A DNA stretch of 6,495 bases, taken from an uncultured Pseudodesulfovibrio sp. (GTDB taxonomy: Bacteria > Desulfobacterota > Desulfovibrionia > Desulfovibrionales > Desulfovibrionaceae). Location: positions 1 to 6,495 of the forward strand of contig CAMYLL010000161.1 of the NCBI GenBank assembly GCA_947259235.1, in the 5' to 3' direction. A program made the translations under genes and the position numbers. Shown one piece after another: positions 1 to 6,482 of the stretch. The notes beneath the pieces are model-generated. The model was not told where the DNA came from, made no database searches, and saw nothing but the letters and a program-made list of their open reading frames with translations. Numbering within the stretch: position 1 is the first letter of the stretch; every line of letters starts with the position of its first letter.

Positions 1-180
1 TGACGTGGCCTCTTAGCGGCTACTTATTTAAACAGGGGTGCCTGAGCGGCTTAATTTGTGAGCAGATTAGTTTTTATATTACGGTACGTATTACAGTAAT
101 TAATAATTTAACAGGCGGATGGCCTATCAATCAATATATCAATAAAACAAATGAATACGGAGTTATCTTTTTAACCGGAA
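1..180. other. AT-rich segment inside the 5' part of the flavoprotein frame
   Basis: Bases 1-60 are about 50% G+C and 61-180 about 29% (hand count). The sequence from about 181 on is strongly GC-rich. The plus frame used by the flavoprotein has no stop across the whole stretch, while the other two plus frames are closed early. The last 10-15 codons before 186 read like the family, but the first 40 or so do not match anything I recognise. The segment could be a recombined or transferred patch, or an assembly junction near a contig end. Confidence 0.6.
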
Positions 181-1166
181 CGGACTTGCTCGGGATACTT
201 TCCCAAGACGGAACCATCTGCGGCGCATGGGGTGTGGATACGCACACCGGACGACCGACGGCCATCAGGGCGCGGGCGGTGATCCTGGCTCTTGGCGGCC
301 CGGCCCCGCTCTTTGCGCGGCATCAGGCAGGGCGGGCCAATCCCGGCACAAGCCTCGGCATCCTGGCCGATGCCGGAGTGGCTACAGCCAACGAGCCGTA
401 TCTGCAATTCATGTGGGGACGGCCGGACCGGTCCTTCCTGAACCCTGCGGACCTGCTCGCACCGGGCAACAGCCTGCGGTTTGCCGACGGTTTGCGGCGT
501 GACGCCATGGACGCCGCAGGTTCAGACCTCGCCGCCCTGTGCGCCCTGCGCCGGACGCACTGCCCAACCTTTTATCACAGGGATCAGGCTGTGCTGGACC
601 GGATTCTCCTCGACGCGGCCCACGGCGACGGCTTTGCCCGCGTGGAAACCCCGGACGGAGTCATCACCGCCGGGCTCTTTGCCCATGCGGGCAACGGCGG
701 CGCGGTGGTCGACGAGCATGGCGAGACGTCGCTGCCCGGTCTCTTTGCTTTGGGCGAATGCGCCACGGGCATGCATGGTGCCAACCGCATGGGGGGAGCC
801 ATGGTCCTGGCAACCCAGGTCTTTGGGCGAAGGGCCGGGATTCGGGCCGTGGAGAGGGCCAAAACCAGCGCTCCCGTCACTGACCAGCAATTCATGCGGC
901 TGGTTGAAGAGACGACCAACGGCTGGGATCACTCGCCGGATGCGGCGCAGGCCATTCAGACAATCCGGGTCGGCATGACCCGGCACGCCTGTTTCGCGGC
1001 AGGCTCGTTGACAGGAGATACGCAGAGGGTGACGGGTCTTGAAGAGTTCAGAAGCCACATTCGCGGGCTGACCACATCGGCTGACCGACGAACGCGGCTT
1101 ACAGCCCTGGCCGCTCTGCTCGCGTCCGGCTCGCCAAGCGGTGGCCCCCAGCCCACAGCCGAGTGA
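3..1166 (+). CDS. FAD-dependent oxidoreductase of the fumarate reductase / L-aspartate oxidase flavoprotein family, 5'-partial
   Basis: The frame is open from the left edge to the TGA at 1164-1166 (387 codons). The visible part is the C-terminal two thirds of an FAD_binding_2-type flavoprotein: the end of the FAD domain (ILALGGPAPLF, residues 94-104), a short capping region, HAGNGG (228-233), and the signature GLFALGECATGMHGANRMGG (246-265) followed by FGRRAG, where the family binds flavin and substrate. The N-terminal Rossmann GxGxxG region is absent, so the gene must begin outside the window or be broken. A TTG at 186 with a weak GGA could be called as a start, but a protein starting there would lack the dinucleotide-binding fold, and family-like sequence (GVIFLTGTDLLGIL) already lies upstream of it. 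The HPT motif and RGEG arginine of true L-aspartate oxidase are not seen, so the substrate is unknown. Family membership is confident; the start and the reaction are not. Confidence 0.8.
   Translation, partial: TWPLSGYLFKQGCLSGLICEQISFYITVRITVINNLTGGWPINQYINKTNEYGVIFLTGTDLLGILSQDGTICGAWGVDTHTGRPTAIRARAVILALGGPAPLFARHQAGRANPGTSLGILADAGVATANEPYLQFMWGRPDRSFLNPADLLAPGNSLRFADGLRRDAMDAAGSDLAALCALRRTHCPTFYHRDQAVLDRILLDAAHGDGFARVETPDGVITAGLFAHAGNGGAVVDEHGETSLPGLFALGECATGMHGANRMGGAMVLATQVFGRRAGIRAVERAKTSAPVTDQQFMRLVEETTNGWDHSPDAAQAIQTIRVGMTRHACFAAGSLTGDTQRVTGLEEFRSHIRGLTTSADRRTRLTALAALLASGSPSGGPQPTAE
78..100. repeat. Imperfect inverted repeat, 9-nt arms
   Basis: ATTACGGTA (78-86) and TACAGTAAT (92-100) are inverted with 8 of 9 positions matching around a 5-nt centre (CGTAT). 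The size and symmetry resemble an operator or recombinase core site, but it sits in AT-rich sequence where such repeats arise easily, and inside an open frame. Confidence 0.35.
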
Positions 1167-1185
1167 CTCGGGCAGGAGTCACCGG
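1159..1185. terminator. Hairpin between convergent genes, possible bidirectional terminator without a U tract
   Basis: GTGACTC (1163-1169) and GAGTCAC (1176-1182) are perfect 7-nt arms around GGGCAG. CCG (1159-1161) and CGG (1183-1185) extend the stem to 10 pairs with one bulged A. The left arm contains the flavoprotein TGA, and the right end lies 4 nt from the HAD stop at 1190. The position suits termination for both converging genes. Neither strand carries a U run after the stem, so it may act with Rho or only as a 3'-end stabiliser. Confidence 0.45.
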
Positions 1186-1189
1186 AAAA

Positions 1190-1699
1190 TCAATCCATAT
1201 TCTCCATGATTTCAGCCGCCTGAACCAAACTGTCCACAACATGGTCCGCGCTGTCGTGACACCGTTCCTCATGAGCTGCTCCCTTGCCGGTGCGCACCAG
1301 AATGGTCATAGCGCCGACGGCGCGGCCCAGGAGCATGTCCGCCTCCTTGTCGCCGATCATGACGCTCTCGCCGGGGTTGAACCCGAGAGCCAGGGCCGCC
1401 TGCTCCATGAGGCCGGTGGCGGGTTTGCGGCAGTAGTAGATGCCGTCAAAGCTCACGCCGTGGGGCTGGAGCAGCGCCTCCATGCGCCCGTTGCAGGCGT
1501 TCACCGACGCCTCGTCATAGTATCCGCGCTCCACGCCGCTCTGGTTTGTCAGGACAGCCAGGCCGAAGCCCATGTCCCGCATCCGCTGCAGTCCTTCGAC
1601 AACGCCGGGCAGCAGCTCCACCTCGTCGGGATCGTGCAGGTAGTGCTTGTCGACGATGATCGTGCCGTCCCGGTCGAGAAGAATGTATTGGCGGGCCAT
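1190..1699 (-). CDS. HAD-superfamily phosphatase, GmhB/HisB-N type, lacking the zinc loop
   Basis: A 169-residue protein with all four HAD motifs: DRDGT (9-13, nucleophile D9 and acid/base D11), TNQSG (51-55), K92 in CRKP, and GDKEAD (116-121). Sequence around these motifs (GYYDEA, DGIYYC, VRTGKG) resembles GmhB, which removes the C7 phosphate of D-glycero-D-manno-heptose 1,7-bisphosphate for ADP-heptose and LPS synthesis. The family's Cys/His zinc loop between the YYC and CRKP stretches is missing: here they are fused as YYCRKP. That explains most of the shortfall against E. coli GmhB (about 191 aa). The ATG at 1699 lies 3 nt after the pdxA stop with no strong Shine-Dalgarno, which suggests translational coupling. 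The HAD fold is certain; heptose bisphosphate as substrate is only a reasonable guess, and another small phosphate ester is possible. Confidence 0.88.
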   Translation of the reverse strand: MARQYILLDRDGTIIVDKHYLHDPDEVELLPGVVEGLQRMRDMGFGLAVLTNQSGVERGYYDEASVNACNGRMEALLQPHGVSFDGIYYCRKPATGLMEQAALALGFNPGESVMIGDKEADMLLGRAVGAMTILVRTGKGAAHEERCHDSADHVVDSLVQAAEIMENMD

Positions 1700-1702
1700 G
1701 GC

Positions 1703-2746
1703 TCACGCCCCCCCGGCGGCCAGCCGCCGCAGCATGTTCAGCGCGGCCTGAAAGCTCTTGATGGACGCGCGCCCCGTGCCCACAAGGTCGTAGCCTGTTC
1801 CGTGGTCGGGCGAGGTGCGCGGGTGTGGCAGCCCAAGGGTCACGTTGACCGCATTGCCGAAATGCAGGAGCTTGAGCGGGCCCAGTCCCTGGTCGTGATA
1901 CATGGCCAGCACCGCCGGATAATCGCCCTTGGCCGCGAAATGGAAGAGCGTGTCCGCCGGGATCGGGCCGACCACGTCAAGTCCCTCCAGCCGCGCCGCT
2001 TCCAGGGCCGGGATGATGGTCTCGACCTCCTCGCTGCCAATGTGGCCGGACTCCCCGGCATGGGGATTGAGCCCGCAGACGGCCACAGGACCGGCCAGCC
2101 CCAGGGCCTTGACGAACCCGTCCGTCAGCCGCAGGCAGCGCAGGATGCGCTCGGCCGTGACCAGCCCAGGCACGTCGCGCAGGGGCGGATGTGTGGTCAC
2201 CAGACTGACCCGCAGCAGTGGCGCCCTGAACCCCGGGTCCTGCTTGAAGGCATTGGCCTCGTCCGGGTCATGGCCGCACAGGTGCATGCACACCTGATCA
2301 GCCCCCACGCCGAGCTTTTCTGCCAGGAACTCCGTGTGCCCGGGGAAGTCGAATCCCGCGGCCTGGAGCATCGCCTTGTTCAACGGGCAGGTGAGCAGCC
2401 CGTCGGCACGCCCGGCGCGCAACAGGTCGACAGCCGCGTCAAGGCTCACCCCGGCAGCCAGCCCGCCCTGGGTCGTCGGCTTGCCTGCGGGAAAGTCCAG
2501 CCCCAGGAGCGCAGGCGGCTCGTACAGGTATATTCCGGCCTCCTGGCTGGCGATGTCCTCCGGGGCGGTAAGGGCCTCATGAAACCCAGCCAGCCCGAGG
2601 CGATCAAGCTCCCGGTCCAACGGACCACGTGGACCGATCAGCAGCACGCGCTCGTCGCCACGCTTCCTGGCCTGGGCAAAATGTCTGACCACAAGCTCCG
2701 GGCCGAGGCCGCATGGATCACCCATAGTCACGCAAAGGGTCAGCAT
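1703..2746 (-). CDS. pdxA: 4-hydroxythreonine-4-phosphate dehydrogenase
   Basis: PdxA oxidises 4-phosphooxy-L-threonine with NAD(P)+. The product decarboxylates to 3-amino-2-oxopropyl phosphate, which PdxJ condenses with deoxyxylulose 5-phosphate to make pyridoxine 5'-phosphate. The 347-residue reading shows the family landmarks: TMGDPCGLGPE (7-17), GHTEF with H137, TTHPPLRDVP with H186, NPHAGE (227-232), MYHDQGLGPLK with H284, and RTSPDHGT (310-317). The three histidines correspond to the metal ligands of the E. coli enzyme (329 aa). A GTG at 2758 would add four residues, but it overlaps the AGGTGG Shine-Dalgarno of the ATG at 2746, so the ATG is preferred. The NUDIX gene ends 47 nt upstream and the HAD gene starts 3 nt downstream, so the three are probably one transcript. 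Confidence 0.95.
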   Translation of the reverse strand: MLTLCVTMGDPCGLGPELVVRHFAQARKRGDERVLLIGPRGPLDRELDRLGLAGFHEALTAPEDIASQEAGIYLYEPPALLGLDFPAGKPTTQGGLAAGVSLDAAVDLLRAGRADGLLTCPLNKAMLQAAGFDFPGHTEFLAEKLGVGADQVCMHLCGHDPDEANAFKQDPGFRAPLLRVSLVTTHPPLRDVPGLVTAERILRCLRLTDGFVKALGLAGPVAVCGLNPHAGESGHIGSEEVETIIPALEAARLEGLDVVGPIPADTLFHFAAKGDYPAVLAMYHDQGLGPLKLLHFGNAVNVTLGLPHPRTSPDHGTGYDLVGTGRASIKSFQAALNMLRRLAAGGA

Positions 2747-2754
2747 ATTTTTAT

Positions 2755-2760
2755 CCACCT
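2755..2760 (-). promoter_or_regulatory. Shine-Dalgarno of pdxA, decides the start
   Basis: AGGTGG on the minus strand lies 8 nt before the ATG at 2746. It overlaps the in-frame GTG at 2758, which therefore cannot use it. Confidence 0.75.
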
Positions 2761-2793
2761 GAATGAGTTATAAAAGAGAAGTTACAGCGCGCG

Positions 2794-3276
2794 TCAGGAC
2801 GACCCGCCGGGGTTGAGACCGCGATGCAAGGCAGCAAAATCGGCCAGGATACGGCCATGGTCAAAGACGGTGTCCGGCAACGCGTCCAGTGCAAACACAC
2901 GGGCCTGGCCCGCATCGTCGCCAGCGCACAGGGAGCCGATGTCCCGGGCAGTCCCGGTATAGACAACGCTCATGGTGTGCTGACGCGGGTCGCGTGACGG
3001 ATCGGAATAGACGCCGAGCAGTCCGGTCAGGGTGACGTCGAGGCCGGTTTCCTCGCGCATTTCGCGGACAGCGGCCTGCTCGCAGGTCTCGCCATAGTCC
3101 ACAAACCCGCCGGGCAGCGCCCAGCCCAGGGGAGGATTGCGCCGCTCAACGAGCACCACGCCGTCCAGCTCTGCCCCCGAGCCGGGCACGAGGATGACGA
3201 CATCCACCGTGGGCACGGGGTTCTTGTACATGGTCACGTGTCCGCCGCAATGGGGGCACGGTTTCTTTATCTCCAT
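2794..3276 (-). CDS. NUDIX hydrolase, probable ADP-ribose pyrophosphatase type
   Basis: A 160-residue protein with a complete Nudix box, G57-x5-E63-x7-REMREETGL (71-79). These acidic residues bind the Mg2+ used to hydrolyse nucleoside diphosphates linked to another group. [12 protein letters not shown] before the box and [19 protein letters not shown] after it resemble archaeal and bacterial ADP-ribose pyrophosphatases, so ADP-ribose is the best guess, but the substrate cannot be fixed by reading. The N terminus carries CPHCGG (C7, C10), a single CxxC knuckle with no obvious second pair. The frame runs open 60 codons further upstream, but the ATG at 3276 has GAGGAG 7 nt before it, and the domain starts just after. 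It is preceded by a 200-nt structured spacer after the kinase and followed by pdxA 47 nt on. Confidence 0.9.
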   Translation of the reverse strand: MEIKKPCPHCGGHVTMYKNPVPTVDVVILVPGSGAELDGVVLVERRNPPLGWALPGGFVDYGETCEQAAVREMREETGLDVTLTGLLGVYSDPSRDPRQHTMSVVYTGTARDIGSLCAGDDAGQARVFALDALPDTVFDHGRILADFAALHRGLNPGGSS

Positions 3277-3283
3277 CGAAAAT

Positions 3284-3289
3284 CTCCTC
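3284..3289 (-). promoter_or_regulatory. Shine-Dalgarno of the NUDIX gene, decides the start
   Basis: GAGGAG on the minus strand, 7 nt before the ATG at 3276. It selects this start over earlier in-frame ATG codons up to 3456. Confidence 0.8.
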
Positions 3290-3322
3290 ACGTCGCGTGA
3301 TCGGGGCTTGCCCATGGCGCAT

Positions 3323-3379
3323 GCAATGTTGTGGCCCACACGGCGGGTCAAGTCAAACCCGCCGGTCGTGCGACATTGC
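3323..3379 (-). promoter_or_regulatory. Nested inverted repeats in the leader of the NUDIX gene
   Basis: Outer arms GCAATGT (3323-3329) and ACATTGC (3373-3379), and inner arms CGGCGGGT (3341-3348) and ACCCGCCG (3357-3364) around an 8-nt loop, are all perfect. Between the left arms sits a third small palindrome, TGTGG-C-CCACA (3330-3340). Read on the minus strand, the inner loop holds TTGACT overlapping the arm's TTGACC, both -35-like, but no convincing -10 follows. The element could be a structured 5' leader, an attenuator, or an operator over a promoter. No U tract follows it. Confidence 0.45.
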
Positions 3380-3425
3380 GTCGGGATGCAGGCAGGCGTC
3401 CGCAGGAAGATCATATCCCTTTCAT

Positions 3426-3459
3426 CCGGCGCGGGGCTGCCCAGGCAGTCATGCACCGG
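3426..3459 (-). terminator. Hairpin after the kinase gene, terminator-like without U tract
   Basis: On the minus strand CCGGUGC pairs with GCGCCGG (7 pairs including one G-U), and inside lies a smaller CUGC/GCAG stem. The same arms on the plus strand would have an A-C mismatch, so pairing favours the minus transcript. It begins 17 nt after the kinase TGA. It could mark the 3' end of the kinase message or separate kinase from NUDIX expression. The missing U run makes intrinsic termination doubtful. Confidence 0.4.
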
Positions 3460-3476
3460 TTGTCGGGAACAGCGGA

Positions 3477-4949
<1,473 letters not shown>

Positions 4950-4956
4950 GGGGTAG

Positions 4957-4976
4957 CCTCCAGGCTGTTCTGGAGG
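4957..4976 (-). promoter_or_regulatory. Hairpin sequestering the Shine-Dalgarno of the kinase gene
   Basis: On the minus strand CCTCCAG, a 6-nt loop (AACAGC) and CTGGAGG form a perfect 7-bp stem ending 7 nt before the kinase ATG. The 3' arm is the only good Shine-Dalgarno (GGAGG), and the 5' arm is its exact complement. Folding would occlude ribosome binding, so translation could be controlled by temperature, a trans-acting factor, or ribosomes arriving from upstream. Function is inferred; the pairing is seen directly. Confidence 0.55.
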
Positions 4977-5024
4977 ATAGCATGATCGGCCGCGCAGGGA
5001 AATCCCGTTATTCGGCGCGGGCGC

Positions 5025-5684
5025 CTAGCCCTCGTCGGCTATGGTTACCGAGAATCCCTTGTCGCAGAGCTTCTTGAGGCTCACGGCCCCCTCGCGGATC
5101 ACTTCGAGGCGGGTGGACCCGAGAACGCGGATGACCGTGGACGGCTTACCTCCCTTGGGCCAGGGCGGATCGACGTAGACCGCCCCCGCGTAGCCCAGCA
5201 GGGTCGGCGAGAGGTCCTCGGGCAAGGCAACTGGGGCCTCGCCGCTGAGATTCGCGCTGGTAGCCACGATGGGCCTGCGCAACCGCCGGGACAGCTCCGA
5301 TGCGAAGGGATGGCCGCTCCAGCGCACCGAGGTGTACCCGGCCTCGTCAGAGAGGCAGGAAGGCAGCGACGGCAACGCCTTGACCAGAATGGAGAGCGGA
5401 CCGGGCCAGAAGGCGCTGGCCAGCAGCAACAGGGCCGAGGGACGATCGTCCGTGACCAGGCCGAGCATGTCGACCCCGCCGATGATCAGGGGAAGCGGCT
5501 TGGCCGTGGAGCGGTCCTTGATCTCCATGACCTTGGCGCACGCGGATTCGCTTGTTGCGTCACAGCCTAGGGCATAGAGGGTCTCCGTCGGATAGATGAC
5601 GACATCCCCGGCGGTCATGGCCTTGAGTAAATTCTGCACGATTCCCTCCAATCCTTGCTCGATCCGGGCAACGGCTTCCGCCAT
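5025..5684 (-). CDS. L-threonylcarbamoyladenylate synthase (TsaC/Sua5/YrdC family)
   Basis: This family makes threonylcarbamoyl-AMP from threonine, bicarbonate and ATP, the first step of the t6A37 modification in tRNAs reading ANN codons. The 219-residue protein has the YrdC landmarks: PTETLYALG (32-40), KDRSTAKPLPLI (56-67), FWPGPLSILV (92-101), TSANLSG (142-148) and STVIRV (182-187). The C-terminal Sua5 extension is absent, so it is of the shorter TsaC/YrdC kind. An in-frame TTG at 5711 is possible, but the promoter next to it would leave almost no leader. The ATG at 5684 has GGGAG 11 nt upstream. A GTG at 5639 after GGAGGG is a third option and would still leave the domain intact. It lies between trmH, from which a terminator separates it, and the kinase. 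Confidence 0.9.
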   Translation of the reverse strand: MAEAVARIEQGLEGIVQNLLKAMTAGDVVIYPTETLYALGCDATSESACAKVMEIKDRSTAKPLPLIIGGVDMLGLVTDDRPSALLLLASAFWPGPLSILVKALPSLPSCLSDEAGYTSVRWSGHPFASELSRRLRRPIVATSANLSGEAPVALPEDLSPTLLGYAGAVYVDPPWPKGGKPSTVIRVLGSTRLEVIREGAVSLKKLCDKGFSVTIADEG

Positions 5685-5719
5685 GGACGGCGGTTCTCCC
5701 GGCCAGGACAACTTCGCGG

Positions 5720-5748
5720 CATATATACCCGAATGATGCGTCTTTCAA
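5720..5748 (-). promoter_or_regulatory. Sigma70-like promoter for the tsaC-type gene
   Basis: On the minus strand TTGAAA (5748-5743, 5 of 6 to consensus), a 17-nt spacer, and TATATG (5725-5720, 4 of 6). It sits just after the trmH terminator. Transcription would start near 5713, giving a leader of about 29 nt before the ATG at 5684. Confidence 0.6.
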
Positions 5749-5750
5749 TT

Positions 5751-5774
5751 AAAAAAAGGGACGTCGGCCACCCC
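5751..5774 (-). terminator. Intrinsic terminator of trmH
   Basis: On the minus strand a short stem, GGGGTG paired with CGTCCC (with two G-U pairs) around a 5-nt loop, is followed at once by seven T residues (5757-5751). The first G of the stem is the last base of the trmH TAG stop codon. The stem is weak, but the U tract and position are typical. Confidence 0.65.
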
Positions 5775-6364
5775 TATCGCCCATACCACTCGGCCCGCCT
5801 TTCGGCCAGCTCATCCTCGTCAAAGGACGGGGTGTCGTACATGCCCGCCTGGTCGCGCTGGGAGAAGGCCTCATAGAGAATGATGGCCGCCGCAACAGAG
5901 ACGTTGAAGCTCTGCACCATGCCCTGCATGGGGATGTAAATCTCGTCCTTCACCAGCTCGGCCAGCTCGGGCGAAGTTCCCCTGTGCTCGTTGCTCAGGA
6001 TGATGGCCGTGGGGATGGTGAAGTCGAAATCCGTGACCGGACGCGCCGTGGCGGAAAACCCGGTGCGCAGTATCTGCCCGCCGGTGCGGCCCAGGCTGCC
6101 GATCATCCCCGCCGGGTCTATGTGCCGGTTGAGCCGTATCCATTTCTTGGCGGAGGCCGAGCTCTTCTTGCCCAGGTCCGGCCACTGGGAGGTGGTGTAG
6201 TAGAGATGGACGTCGGACACGCCGAACGCATCACAACTGCGCAGCACGGCAGAGACGTTGTGAGGGTCCCAGATGTTGTCCATGACCAGCGTCAGGTCCT
6301 TCTGCCTTCTGGCAAGCACCTGATCTATCCTTTGTTTCCTTTTTTCCGATAGTTCGCGTCGCAT
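5774..6364 (-). CDS. trmH: tRNA (guanosine(18)-2'-O)-methyltransferase, SpoU/TrmH family
   Basis: TrmH transfers a methyl group from S-adenosylmethionine to the 2'-OH of G18 in the tRNA D-loop. The 196-residue protein shows the SPOUT knot motifs: motif 1 DPHNVSAVLRSCDAFGV with N36 and catalytic-type R42, motif 2 LSNEHRGTS with N125, E126 and G129, and motif 3 IPMQGMVQSFNVSVAAAIIL with S152 and N154. The opening LARRQKDLTLVMDNIWDPHN closely parallels E. coli TrmH (LARRQPDLTVCMEQVHKPHN), which supports the TrmH rather than TrmL or RlmB assignment. The C-terminal tail after the knot is shorter than in E. coli (229 aa), though AGMYDTP is retained in place of AGMYLRE. The ATG at 6364 is chosen; a TTG at 6409 would add 15 non-family residues. 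Neither has a strong Shine-Dalgarno. Confidence 0.9.
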   Translation of the reverse strand: MRRELSEKRKQRIDQVLARRQKDLTLVMDNIWDPHNVSAVLRSCDAFGVSDVHLYYTTSQWPDLGKKSSASAKKWIRLNRHIDPAGMIGSLGRTGGQILRTGFSATARPVTDFDFTIPTAIILSNEHRGTSPELAELVKDEIYIPMQGMVQSFNVSVAAAIILYEAFSQRDQAGMYDTPSFDEDELAERRAEWYGR

Positions 6365-6470
6365 GAATGGCTCAGTAACCGAAACCCGATGGAGAGCGCA
6401 AGTTTTCAAGACGACAGCGCAGGCAGAGAGTCCCGGCAGCTACTCCGCACCCCGCGCGTTATTTTTTGTA

Positions 6471-6482
6471 TCAATATATTGA
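6471..6482. promoter_or_regulatory. 12-bp AT palindrome with a -10-like hexamer upstream of trmH
   Basis: TCAATATATTGA is a perfect palindrome. On the minus strand it contains TATATT (5 of 6 to the -10 consensus), with the matching -35 position falling just beyond the window edge. It could be the trmH promoter with an operator over it. The rest of 6365-6495 contains no other feature I can support. Confidence 0.3.

Noticed and set aside
151..174. Short frame starting at the ATG at 151
   Set aside because: It stops after seven codons (TAA at 172) and has no support.
186..1166. Complete gene starting at the TTG at 186
   Set aside because: The product would lack the FAD-binding Rossmann fold, the Shine-Dalgarno is weak, and the same frame continues upstream with family-like residues.
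1163..2773. Long plus-strand open frame of 536 codons opposite pdxA and the HAD gene
   Set aside because: It is antisense to two clearly recognised genes, its translation has no family motifs, and long antisense frames are expected opposite high-GC coding sequence.
3277..3456. N-terminal extension of the NUDIX protein by 60 codons
   Set aside because: The frame is open, but the residues are not family-like, and the ATG at 3276 has a near-perfect Shine-Dalgarno at the right spacing.
4984..5024. Terminator after the tsaC-type gene from CCGCGC/GCGCGG arms and a GGGA/TCCC stem
   Set aside because: The arms are short with a 19-nt loop and there is no U tract; such pairs are common in GC-rich spacer.
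6431..6470. Plus-strand intrinsic terminator ahead of ATTTTTT near the right edge
   Set aside because: The T run is present, but no stable stem precedes it and no plus-strand gene ends there.
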